A stretch of 64,000 nucleotides of DNA, taken from Planctomycetota bacterium. Its GTDB lineage: Bacteria > Planctomycetota > PLA2 > JAEUHO01. The translations under genes were made by a program, and so were the position numbers. The notes under the pieces were generated by a model. That model had not been told where the DNA came from. It did not search any database and saw nothing but the letters and a program-made list of their open reading frames with translations. Shown here piece by piece: positions 34,275-42,552 of this stretch (within the stretch, counting starts at the first letter, position 1; every line of letters starts with the position of its first letter). The DNA lies in the NCBI GenBank assembly GCA_020631815.1, contig JACKGW010000005.1, forward strand, positions 62,001 to 126,000, in the 5' to 3' direction.

Positions 34275-37200
34275 TCAGGCCTCCACGGCGAGCAGGGCTT
34301 CCTGCCACGTGCGTTCGACGTCGGTCATGGCGGCCAGCAGACGTTCTGCCTCGTCGCGCGTGGCGGCTTGCGCCGCCATGTGGCCCATCTTGCGACCCCC
34401 GCGGGCCAGCTGCTTGCCGTACCAGTGCAGCGTCACGCCTTCCGGCACGTCGAGCGACGGGGCCTCGCAGGGAAGCTCTCCGGCAAGGCCATGCGGCGCG
34501 ATCAGGTTGCGCATCACCTGGAAGCCTGCGAGCGGCGGTGTGGGGACGGGTTGTCCCAGCACCGCGCGGGCATGCATGTCGAACTGGCTGGTCAGACCCG
34601 GCTGCAGCGTCGCGTGGCCGGTGTTGTGCACGCGTGGTGCGATCTCGTTGACGAGCAAGCGGCCGTCGGCATCGAGGAACATCTCGACCGCGTAGGTGCC
34701 TTGGAACGCCAGTGCGTCGCCGATGCGCGCCGCGATCGAAGCGGCCTGCTCCGCCAAATCGGCAGCCAAGCCGAGCTTCACCGCAGGGCCCATCGTGGAC
34801 CGGCAGACGCCGCGCTCCTGGAACGTCCACATCGCGGGGAAGGCATGCACCTCGCCCTTCGCGTCCCGCGTGGCCACGACGGACAGCTCGCGCTGGAGAT
34901 TCACCAGCGACTCGGCGAACACCATGGCGCCTTGGCTGCGACCGGCGTCCACGAACTCGCAGACCGCCTCGAGCGAGGCCTTGGCGGGCTGCCGCACGAC
35001 GAAGTTGCCGTAGCCGTCGTAGCCGAAGCGCGACCACTTCAGCACGTAGCCCCGCGGGAACAGGTAGCCCAGGATGCCGAGCTCGGTGTGGTGGACCTCG
35101 CCGTAGATGACGCGGTAGTCGGCCGAACGAATGCCGAGCCGGCGGAGCAGCTCCTTCTGGGCCAGCTTGTCCTGGGTGGCCTGCAAGGCCGGCGGCGCCG
35201 GGAGGAGCGGACGCGCGTGGTCCGCGCGTGCCTGGGCGATGGCCTCGAGATCGAGGAACTCGTTTTCGATCGTCACCACGTCAACCTCCGCAAAGAACCG
35301 GGTCAGCGAGTCGACGTCGTCCAGACGTCCGATCACGGCGTCATGGCCCGCGACGACGGCCGGGTCGTTCTCGCTGCTGGCGAGAACCACGGGATGGGCG
35401 CCCTGGCGTCGCGCCGCGTCGGCGAGCATCTGTCCCAGCTGACCGCCTCCGAGGATGCCCAGTCGACGCACCTCGGAGGTCCGTCGCGTCCAGACACCCG
35501 GCCCCTGCCAGAGGTACGGGCGACCCTTGTCGTCCAGGGCGACGAGATGCAGCCAGTGCCCCGCGAAGAGGCGCCGCACCTCGGGGTGCTTGGCGAGCAC
35601 CGCGTCGATGCGTGCGCGCGGCGCCTCGATGACCACATCCAAGCGCAGCGCTTCGTGCGCGTTCCGCCGACCGTCGTGCACGCTCTGCAGCGCGAGGCCT
35701 TGGCGCAGGTCGCCGGCGGCGCCTTCCAGGACACCGAGCCGCCCGGCGACGTCGTGCAGGCGCTTGTCGCCGGCACCGAAGACGTGGTTGTCGACGGTGG
35801 AGGCGTAGTACTGGAGGTTGATCCAGCTGGCCACCACCATCGGTGCCGTGAGGATCTGTTCGAGGACGGCGCCGTCCGTGTCGAGGTGCGCGTCGTAGGA
35901 GTGGAGGAAGACGCGGCCTTCGAGATCGGCCCCGCGGCTGCGCGCGCGTGGCGCCACGAGGAAGGCCGAGCAGCCGGCCAAGCCCCACTCGGGTCGCGTC
36001 TGGGCCCAGTCGCGGCCGCGCGCGGGGAGATCCTCGTCGGCGCGGGCGCCCGGGCGAAGGCCAAGTCGACGCGCGCGCTCGGCGCGTGTGCGCGCGCTCG
36101 CCTCGGCGAGGAGCCGCTCGAGACGCGCGCGATCGGCGCCCTGCGACGCCCCCAGGTGATCGACGTCGAGCAGCGTGATCCGGTCGGACGTCGTGTCGTG
36201 GAGCCCGGCCAAGAACACCGTGTCGTCGGGGATGTCGATGCCGCGGGCAGCGAGCTCGCGACGGACGTCGGGATCGCGCAAGAGGGCTGCGAGGAGGCGT
36301 GCGTTGGCATCACCCGTCTGGCCGCCGCACGCGCCGCAGTGCAGGCCGTGCTCGTGCGGGTTGTTCGTGGAGGTCGATCCGTGGCCGACGAAGAGGACGA
36401 TCTGCGCGAAGTCCTTCACCAGCGACATCCCGCGTAGCGCGCCTTCCGCCAGCTCGGCCCGCGCGTTCACGTCGAGGAGTGTGGTCAGCCGGACGCCTGC
36501 GGACGGCGCCGCGCCCGTTGTGCGTCGTCCCAGATCCCAGCCGTCGCGCAGCAAGCGAGCGAGGCTGGTCACGCCGAGCGACTCGACCAAGGCGAACGAG
36601 CCCACACCCAGGTCCTTCAAGGACTTCCAGGCGCGCGCCACGAGCGAGGGCGTGCGCTGCATTGCCGGCGCTTCGGCGACCAGCGAGGGCTGCACGAGCA
36701 CGGGGCAGCGTGCGTCCGCGTCCTGCTGGCCCGGCGCGCGCAGGGCGATCGGCAGGCCGAAGAAGCCCGCGAAGCCGATCGTCTCCACCCCGTCGTCCAG
36801 ACCTTCGATCGAGCGGCGGAGGACCTCGGAGCGGACGTCGATGCAGCAGACCATCTGCAGGAAGGGTCGCGCCGTCGCCTCACGCGGGAGGACACCCGTG
36901 CGCAGCGTGGCCAGGCGTGCGCGACGTCGGGCGCGTTCGATGGCGTCCTGCGCCACGAGCTCGAGCGCGATGCGCACGCTCGGGACGTCGGTACGCGCCG
37001 CCAGCTCGCTGCGCAGCAGCTCCAGCTCGTGCGCCAGACCCTGCGCGACGCCGTCGAGGAGCAGCAGCTCCCAGGCGAGACGGATGGCCAGCAGCTGGCG
37101 CAGCGCGCCGACATCGGACTCGCGATCGATGCGCGCCGCGGCGGCCGCCCACCCGCCGACGTCCATCAGCAGGCGATGCAGGTAGCGCTCCAGCGCCAGC

Positions 37201-37868
37201 CCCTCGACGCCGATCCGGGCGATGCCCGCGCGCAGCAGCTCGTCCGCGGTTCCCGGAAGGCTTGCGACGAGCTTGCGCGCCGCGCGCAGCCCGCGCAGCG
37301 AGAGCGCGCGGTCTCGGCCCGCCTCGTCGAGCCACGCGGCATAGAGCGTCGCGGCGGCTTCGCGCTCATCCACGTCGCGCCCACCGCCGGTCACCAGGTG
37401 GTCGGCGGCAAACGTCGAGATGCGTGACCGCAGGAAGCCGGGCCAGTCGTGGCCCGTGGCCGTGAACGCGGCGTCGGCGAGCGTGGGCAGCTTCGGCGTG
37501 ACGGGCCGGCCGGGCGTGGCCAAGGCCTCGCGCAGGGCAGCGGCGCGGCGCGGGAGTCGCGGGTCGCGGGAGGCCGCCGCAGCGGCCTCGAGCTCTTCAT
37601 CGAGCACGCCGATGGCCTCGAGCGCCTCGACCAGCTCGTCGTGGCGACGCGTTGCCCGCGCACCCGCCACTTGCGACAAGCGCTCGGCAGCGCTCCCCAT
37701 GTCGAGGTCCGCCATGCCGAGGTACGGGTTCACGGCGACCAGGCGATCGAGTGGCCACGCGGGCGCGATGCGCGACAGGGCTCGCTGCACGACGGCCTCG
37801 GTGTCCGTCCCGCGAAGCGGGGACGAGCGCGTGGTGCGATGGGCGTCCTGCGGAGGATGTGCGTTCAT
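34275..37868 (-). CDS. dabA-purK: DabA-PurK fusion: inorganic carbon accumulation subunit joined to N5-CAIR synthetase
   Basis: 1,197 residues in one frame. Residues 1-799 are a full DabA. The zinc/active-site set is preserved: C342-x-D344 in CCIDVRSE, and H496 and C511 in GHGSTSTNNPHEHGLHCGACGG-type context, with the 15-residue H-to-C spacing of known DabA. From V800 the chain is a complete PurK: RRLGILGGGQLGQML, ATP-grasp elements (FGYDGYGNFVV; ESLVNLQRELSVVA) and NEIAPRVHNTGH. There is no stop or linker between them. A GTG exactly at residue 800 could also start free PurK, but no strong Shine-Dalgarno precedes it. Start ATG overlaps the dabB stop (ATGA); the 213 open codons upstream overlap dabB and are excluded. 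Confidence 0.9.
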   Translation of the reverse strand: MNAHPPQDAHRTTRSSPLRGTDTEAVVQRALSRIAPAWPLDRLVAVNPYLGMADLDMGSAAERLSQVAGARATRRHDELVEALEAIGVLDEELEAAAAASRDPRLPRRAAALREALATPGRPVTPKLPTLADAAFTATGHDWPGFLRSRISTFAADHLVTGGGRDVDEREAAATLYAAWLDEAGRDRALSLRGLRAARKLVASLPGTADELLRAGIARIGVEGLALERYLHRLLMDVGGWAAAAARIDRESDVGALRQLLAIRLAWELLLLDGVAQGLAHELELLRSELAARTDVPSVRIALELVAQDAIERARRRARLATLRTGVLPREATARPFLQMVCCIDVRSEVLRRSIEGLDDGVETIGFAGFFGLPIALRAPGQQDADARCPVLVQPSLVAEAPAMQRTPSLVARAWKSLKDLGVGSFALVESLGVTSLARLLRDGWDLGRRTTGAAPSAGVRLTTLLDVNARAELAEGALRGMSLVKDFAQIVLFVGHGSTSTNNPHEHGLHCGACGGQTGDANARLLAALLRDPDVRRELAARGIDIPDDTVFLAGLHDTTSDRITLLDVDHLGASQGADRARLERLLAEASARTRAERARRLGLRPGARADEDLPARGRDWAQTRPEWGLAGCSAFLVAPRARSRGADLEGRVFLHSYDAHLDTDGAVLEQILTAPMVVASWINLQYYASTVDNHVFGAGDKRLHDVAGRLGVLEGAAGDLRQGLALQSVHDGRRNAHEALRLDVVIEAPRARIDAVLAKHPEVRRLFAGHWLHLVALDDKGRPYLWQGPGVWTRRTSEVRRLGILGGGQLGQMLADAARRQGAHPVVLASSENDPAVVAGHDAVIGRLDDVDSLTRFFAEVDVVTIENEFLDLEAIAQARADHARPLLPAPPALQATQDKLAQKELLRRLGIRSADYRVIYGEVHHTELGILGYLFPRGYVLKWSRFGYDGYGNFVVRQPAKASLEAVCEFVDAGRSQGAMVFAESLVNLQRELSVVATRDAKGEVHAFPAMWTFQERGVCRSTMGPAVKLGLAADLAEQAASIAARIGDALAFQGTYAVEMFLDADGRLLVNEIAPRVHNTGHATLQPGLTSQFDMHARAVLGQPVPTPPLAGFQVMRNLIAPHGLAGELPCEAPSLDVPEGVTLHWYGKQLARGGRKMGHMAAQAATRDEAERLLAAMTDVERTWQEALLAVEA

Positions 37869-39457
37869 CGGTGGGTGGCTCCGGTGGGCAGGGTGGTGCG
37901 CCCGCGGCCGAGGCGGCGGCCGAGGGCGTGCACGAGGTCGTCGACGTAGAGGCCGTTGCGCAGGTGCATGCGCCAGCGCAGGGCCCGCGGGGTGGGTGCA
38001 GCGACCTGGGTGACCGCGATCAGCGTCAGGGCCATGAGCAAGGCGATCACGGCGCCCCACATCCACGGGCCCGGCGCGGCAACGCTCGGGAGGACACCGC
38101 TGGTGAGGCGCGTGACGAGGGCGGCAGCCAGCACGTAGCTCGCAGCAAGTCCTGCGGCGAGCACGAGCGAGGCGCCGCGACGTGCGACACCTGCAGCCGT
38201 GTCCGCGGCGGCCACGACGGGCGCCAGGCCGAGCGCGACGATCGCAGCCAGTGCGACCGTGGCCGGCGAGCTGCCGAGGCCGACGAGTGCTTCGAGCGCC
38301 ACGATCACGCCCACCAAGGCCAGAGCTGCGGTGACGACGTGGACCGGTGTGGCGGTCCATCGGCGGCGCGCCGGCGCGGGCAGCTCGCCGGAGGCCAGGA
38401 AGGCGTGGGCCTTGTAGAGCGAGTGGGCGATCACGTGCAGGAGGGCGAAGGCGTAGGCGCCCAGGCCCAGCTGGAAGGTCATCAAGCCCATCTGCGCGAT
38501 CGTCGACCAAGCAAGGCGACGCTTGACCGTTGGTTGGGCCACCATCACCCAGGCACCCACGCTGGCGGTGAGACCGCCGACGACCAGCAGCAGCGCGGAG
38601 GCCACGGCGCTGGTGGCCATCACGTCGGCCATGCGCAACACCAGGACGCCACCGCCATTCACGATGCCGGCGTGCAGCAGCGCCGAGACGGGCGTCGGGG
38701 CGTCGAGCGTCTTGGGAAGCCAGAGGTGGGCGGGGACCTGGGCCGACTTGAGAAGCGCGGCGAGTGCCAGGCAGACGGCCGCCCAGCTGACCGCCACCTC
38801 AGCCTGGGCACCGACGTCGCCAGCGCGCAGCAGGGCCGCGATGCTGCCCAGGTCCGTGGTGCCCAGTGCCTTCACGAGGAGCACGGAGCCCGCCAGCAAG
38901 GCTGCATCCGACAGCCGCGCGAGCACGAACTTGGTGCGGGCCGCCTCACGCGCCAGGGGACGGGCCGCCGGCAGCAGCATGAGGCGGTGGACGAAGAGGC
39001 TGGCGGCGACCCACATCGCGATGAGCTGGACCAGGTTGCCGGCCGTCACGAGCAGCAGGACGGAGGCCAGCGCCGCGCAGAGCGTCCCGAGGAAGCTCGC
39101 CTGGCGCGCGTCGCCCTCGAAGTAGGTCCCTGCGAAGCGCAGCAGGACCGCGCCGAGCATCGCGACCAGGGCGTGGAGGGCGACCGCGACGGCATCGAGC
39201 CGGACGGTCAGGCCCGCACCCCCCGGCCCGGCGAAGCCGCCCGTCCCCGGCCCGACGAGAAACAGCGCGGCGAGGGAGAGGGGCGCGGCCATCAGCAGGG
39301 CCCAGGACGCCCAGCCCGTGGCGCGGCGTGTTCGCCAGGCACCGGGGCGGCGGTCCCCGGCGGCGACGGCTCCTGCCACCAGGAGGGCCGCGGGGGCGAG
39401 AAACAGGACCAGGGAGGCAGCTGCGGGCGACATGGCGACCAACGTAGGCCTCGCCAT
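37865..39457 (-). CDS. dabB: DabB, NDH/Mrp-like membrane subunit of inorganic carbon accumulation
   Basis: 530 residues, about 14 membrane helices, member of the proton-antiporter-M/NuoL family. The DabB-type motifs KSAQVPAHLWLPKTLDAPTP then VSALLHAGIVNGGG, and LLHVIAHSLYKAHAFL (key Lys and His) are present. With DabA it forms a complex that couples an ion gradient to one-way CO2 hydration, accumulating bicarbonate. The ATG at 39457 or the in-frame ATG at 39433 may be the true start. Its stop overlaps the dabA-purK start, so the membrane subunit, carbonic-anhydrase-like subunit and PurK are produced together. Confidence 0.93.
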   Translation of the reverse strand: MARPTLVAMSPAAASLVLFLAPAALLVAGAVAAGDRRPGAWRTRRATGWASWALLMAAPLSLAALFLVGPGTGGFAGPGGAGLTVRLDAVAVALHALVAMLGAVLLRFAGTYFEGDARQASFLGTLCAALASVLLLVTAGNLVQLIAMWVAASLFVHRLMLLPAARPLAREAARTKFVLARLSDAALLAGSVLLVKALGTTDLGSIAALLRAGDVGAQAEVAVSWAAVCLALAALLKSAQVPAHLWLPKTLDAPTPVSALLHAGIVNGGGVLVLRMADVMATSAVASALLLVVGGLTASVGAWVMVAQPTVKRRLAWSTIAQMGLMTFQLGLGAYAFALLHVIAHSLYKAHAFLASGELPAPARRRWTATPVHVVTAALALVGVIVALEALVGLGSSPATVALAAIVALGLAPVVAAADTAAGVARRGASLVLAAGLAASYVLAAALVTRLTSGVLPSVAAPGPWMWGAVIALLMALTLIAVTQVAAPTPRALRWRMHLRNGLYVDDLVHALGRRLGRGRTTLPTGATHR

Positions 39458-39528
39458 TCATTGCGTCTGCTTCATTGTTCATCTTGAATTGTTTCAAAAT
39501 AACGAACGGTCTTGGGAGGCCCCGATCG
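39458..39528. promoter_or_regulatory. Divergent promoter/operator between dabB and the LysR-type gene
   Basis: A 71-base AT-rich island in very GC-rich surroundings. It contains the inverted repeat TTGAA-TTGT-TTCAA (39484-39497) and two direct copies of TTCATTG 14 bases apart (39457-39463 and 39471-39477). Divergent placement beside a LysR-type gene and a symmetric T-N11-A-like element is the classic LTTR arrangement. Probable control region for both the operon and the regulator; the exact -10/-35 boxes are not defined. Confidence 0.6.
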
Positions 39529-40413
39529 GTGGGCAGCTTCAACTACAACCACCTGCGCTACTTCTGGGCGGTTGCCCACGACGGCAACCTCACGCGCGCT
39601 GCGCGCAACCTGCACGTCTCGGCGTCCGCCGTCTCCGTGCAGATCAAGAAGCTCGAGCAGGAGCTGGGACACGAGCTGTTCGAGCGTCGTGGACGCGAGC
39701 TGGCGCTCACGGAAGCGGGACGCGTCACGCTCGACCACGCCGACACGATCTTCCGCCGCGGCGACGAGCTCGTGGACGTGCTGCATCACCGCAGTGCAGG
39801 AGCTCGCACGGTCCTGCGCATCGGATCGATGGCCACGCTGTCACGCAACTTCCAGCTGGGGTTTCTCCAGCCGGTCTTGGGGCGCAACGACGTGGAAGTC
39901 ATGGTGCGTTCCGGCGCACTTCGCGAGCTCCTGCGCGAGCTGGAGGCGCATCGACTGGACGTGGTGTTGAGCAGCACGACGCCCGTCCGCGAGGCCGGCA
40001 CCCTGTGGGTGGCCCATCACCTCGATGAACAACCGGTGAGCTTGGTCGGTCCTCCGCCCGGGCGTCGCAAGCGCAAGACCCTGGAGGAGGTCTTGGCGAC
40101 CGAGCCTCTCGTCCTGCCGACGTCCGACAGCAGCATCCGGCTGGGCTTCGATGCCTATGTGGACCGCCTGGGCATCGAGCCGCAGATCGCTGCGGAGATC
40201 GACGACATGGCCATGATGCGACTGCTCGCTCGCGAGCGTGTCGGGCATGCCGTCGTGCCGCCCATCGTCGTGCAGGATGAGCTGGCCGACGGGCTCCTCG
40301 TAGAGGTCGCGCCGATCCCGGGGCTGGTCGAGACCTTCGTCGCGATCACGCCGTCGCGGCGATTCCCCAACCCGCTGCTCCGCACCCTGGTCATGGAGGC
40401 GCGGGCCTCCTGA
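39529..40413 (+). CDS. NhaR-like LysR-type transcriptional regulator
   Basis: 294 residues from a GTG with GGGAGG nine bases upstream; the longer frame from 39475 runs through the operator and is unlikely. An N-terminal winged HTH (NYNHLRYFWAVAHDGNLTRAAR, residues 4-25, split here as NYNHLRYFWAVAHDG + NLTRAAR) precedes the LTTR linker helix (QIKKLEQELGHELFERRGRE). The YNHLRYFW opening resembles NhaR. The C-terminal half is the periplasmic-binding-like co-inducer domain. Divergent from dabB. Regulators of this class control DAB/antiporter operons elsewhere, so it probably senses inorganic carbon, ions or pH; this is inferred. Confidence 0.88.
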   Translation: MGSFNYNHLRYFWAVAHDGNLTRAARNLHVSASAVSVQIKKLEQELGHELFERRGRELALTEAGRVTLDHADTIFRRGDELVDVLHHRSAGARTVLRIGSMATLSRNFQLGFLQPVLGRNDVEVMVRSGALRELLRELEAHRLDVVLSSTTPVREAGTLWVAHHLDEQPVSLVGPPPGRRKRKTLEEVLATEPLVLPTSDSSIRLGFDAYVDRLGIEPQIAAEIDDMAMMRLLARERVGHAVVPPIVVQDELADGLLVEVAPIPGLVETFVAITPSRRFPNPLLRTLVMEARAS

Positions 40414-40481
40414 GGCGCTCCGACCCGGGGCTTCGCGGCGTGGGGCTGGCGCCCCGGTGCCCGGCCGCCTACCGTCCCCGG

Positions 40482-41747
40482 ATGCGCCACCTCGTTGCTG
40501 CGTCCTGCCGGTTCCCGCCCGTGGCCTGCGGCCTCCTCGTGCTGCTCGCCCTCGCCGTCGGCAGCCCCTCGCCTGCGCCTCATCAGCCTCCGCGAGGCAT
40601 CGTGCAGGTCGCCTCGTCGGAGGAGCCCGAGCAGAGTCTGGGTGAGCGCGTCAACGTGGCGATCGACCGCGGCATCGAGTGGCTGCGTGCCGCCCAACAC
40701 GAGGACGGTTCGTGGGGGCCCTGCATCTCGGGCGGTCGGTACGGAAGCAACGTCCGCGAGGAACGCCCCTGCTACATCTCGGGACCCACCACGTTCGCCA
40801 TGTTCACGTTGGCCCGCTGTGGCATCTCGCGCAAGGACGCCGGGATGAAGAAGGGTCTCAAGTGGGCACGCGAGAGGCTGATCACCGGCATGGAGACCGG
40901 CAAGCTCGAAGGACGCAGCTTCGCGTCCTACGAAGCGAGCAGCGGCATCCTGATGCTCACGGCCCTCTACGACGAGGGCAAGGTGGTGAAGCCGGCGCGC
41001 CTCTGGACCGGCAAGCCCGCGGGCAGCGCCTTCTCCAAGCGCGACTGGACCTTGCTGGGCGACTTGGTCGTGCACCTGGTGGGGCAGGTCGAGGACGGCA
41101 AGAAGGAGCGGCCGGGCTGCCAAGCGCGCAACGGCGGCTGGGGGTACTGGCTGGAGGGGGCCAGCGCCGATGTCTCCGCCACCCAGTTTGCCCTGCTGGC
41201 GCTGCGCGAAGCGACGCGTGCGGGGTTCCCGGTGGAACAGGTCGCGCCCAAGGTCTGGGAGCAAGCGCGTAGCTACGTCATGGACCAGCAGCTTCGAGAT
41301 GGTGGGTTTCGCTACGACGCGGAAGAGCCCGCCTCCGGCATGGTCGCCGCGGGGACGGCCAGCTTGCTCATCCTCCGCGAGCAGCTCGAAGAGGCCGGTT
41401 CAGCGGCTGCCAAGGAAGAGCTGGATCGGGCCATCACGCGCGGCCTCGATGCGTGCGGCACGTACTTCCTGCCCGACAGGAACCTGGTGCCTAGCAAGAA
41501 GGACACCGACAGCTACCACTACTGCCACCTCTACGCCATCGAGCGCGCTGGGAGCCTCGCGCGCAAGCACCTGATGGGTCAGCGCAACTGGTACGCCGAG
41601 GGCGCGCAGTATCTCGTGAACCAGCAGTACGAAGACGGGCATTGGAGCGACGGTACCTGCATGCGTCCGAAGGACGTGCTCGGCACCTGCTTCGCGCTCT
41701 TGTTCTTGAAGCGCGCGACGCGTCCCGCCGTGATCACCGGCGGGTAG
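40482..41747 (+). CDS. Secreted prenyltransferase/squalene-cyclase-fold protein
   Basis: 421 residues from an ATG after a signal-peptide-like start (FPPVACGLLVLLALAVGSP). Repeated QW-like units of the alpha/alpha terpenoid-cyclase toroid are visible: GIEWLRAAQHEDGSWG, GGWGYWLEGASADVSATQF, QQLRDGGFRYDAEEP, QYLVNQQYEDGHWSDG. The protein is exported and lacks the DXDD catalytic motif of squalene cyclases, so it is likely a structural or binding member of the fold. These are very abundant in Planctomycetes. Divergent orientation to the LysR gene is not the case; it follows the regulator by 68 bases. Confidence 0.8.
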   Translation: MRHLVAASCRFPPVACGLLVLLALAVGSPSPAPHQPPRGIVQVASSEEPEQSLGERVNVAIDRGIEWLRAAQHEDGSWGPCISGGRYGSNVREERPCYISGPTTFAMFTLARCGISRKDAGMKKGLKWARERLITGMETGKLEGRSFASYEASSGILMLTALYDEGKVVKPARLWTGKPAGSAFSKRDWTLLGDLVVHLVGQVEDGKKERPGCQARNGGWGYWLEGASADVSATQFALLALREATRAGFPVEQVAPKVWEQARSYVMDQQLRDGGFRYDAEEPASGMVAAGTASLLILREQLEEAGSAAAKEELDRAITRGLDACGTYFLPDRNLVPSKKDTDSYHYCHLYAIERAGSLARKHLMGQRNWYAEGAQYLVNQQYEDGHWSDGTCMRPKDVLGTCFALLFLKRATRPAVITGG

Positions 41748-41752
41748 ACTCT

Positions 41753-41866
41753 CTACACCTCGTCGTCGGGCTTGTGCTTCTTGCGACGACGCATCACGCC
41801 GGTGACGAGGCCCGCGGCCAGGACGAGTGCCACGAGGGGCCAGAACCACGGTTGCTCGTGAAGCAT
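41753..41866 (-). CDS. 37-residue single-pass membrane protein
   Basis: Too short for standard gene calling. From ATG 41866: a short polar start (MLHEQPW), one hydrophobic helix (FWPLVALVLAAGLVTGV) and a very basic tail (MRRRKKHKPDDEV), then TAG. The topology is typical of small membrane subunits of respiratory complexes or of small regulatory membrane proteins. It lies just before the Rieske gene but on the opposite strand. Shine-Dalgarno is weak; the coding pattern and tight TM/charge layout favour a real gene. Confidence 0.5.
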   Translation of the reverse strand: MLHEQPWFWPLVALVLAAGLVTGVMRRRKKHKPDDEV

Positions 41867-42018
41867 GGTTGGCGCTGCGGCTCCTCACACGTGCTTTGCA
41901 CACCGATCGTAGATCCCGACAAACGACCGTTCTAGTTGCACTTCGAGGCCGGTTTTCCGCTGCTTGCCCCGCTTCCCGCGCCTCGACCATGTCGTAGAGT
42001 CGCGCGCGGAGGTAGGAC

Positions 42019-42552
42019 ATGTCGGACCCCGGCCCCCAGGTGCACGGCACGCAGGGTGGGGGCGACGTCGTGCCGTCCGAGCCGACGCGGCGCAACGTCC
42101 TCTCGGGGATCGCGGCAGCCGGTACGGTCGTCGGCGCCGGGGGCTACGCGGTCACTCGCGTCGTCGGCTACTTGAACCCGCCGTCGCGCCGCCGCGAGCG
42201 CGAGATCTTCCTCGCGTTCGTGGACGCGATCCCGCCGGGCGGCACGCTCGCGGCCACGTTGCCCGATGGTCGTCACCTCCAGGTGCGGCGCAGCGGCGAG
42301 GAGTTCGCCGCGTTCAGCGACGTGTGTCCGCATCTGGGCTGTCGCGTGCACTGGAACGCGCCCTCCCCCGACGAGAACGACCCGGCCAAGCGCGAGGGCT
42401 GGTTCCGCTGTCCCTGCCACGAGGGCTGGTTCACGCCGGACGGCAAGGCGTTCTCCGGGCCGCCGTCGGAGGCCGGGCAGAGCCTGTCGCGGGTGGACCT
42501 GGTGCGCCGTGGCAGCTCGCTGTACGTGCGCTACGAGGAAGACATGGCATGA
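42019..42552 (+). CDS. Rieske iron-sulfur protein
   Basis: 177 residues. The N-terminus has a twin-arginine-type anchor (EPTRRNVLSGIAAAGTVVGA). The [2Fe-2S] boxes are intact: CPHLGC (ligands C103, H105; disulfide C108) and CPCHEG (C131, C133 disulfide, H134). It is a bc/b6f-type high-potential electron-transfer protein anchored at the periplasmic face. The TGA overlaps the cytochrome b ATG (ATGA). It opens the electron-transfer cluster and would take electrons from quinol via cytochrome b. Confidence 0.95.
   Translation: MSDPGPQVHGTQGGGDVVPSEPTRRNVLSGIAAAGTVVGAGGYAVTRVVGYLNPPSRRREREIFLAFVDAIPPGGTLAATLPDGRHLQVRRSGEEFAAFSDVCPHLGCRVHWNAPSPDENDPAKREGWFRCPCHEGWFTPDGKAFSGPPSEAGQSLSRVDLVRRGSSLYVRYEEDMA

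Noticed and set aside
34275..35471. PurK as a fully separate gene starting at the GTG at 35471
   Set aside because: There is no stop for DabA before it and no strong Shine-Dalgarno, so the default reading is a fusion. Internal initiation is kept only as a possibility.
37869..38510. Upstream 213 codons of the dabA-purK open frame
   Set aside because: They overlap dabB on the same strand in another frame, read as low-complexity Arg/Pro/Gly, and the ATGA overlap with a DabA-like start at 37868 is the natural start.
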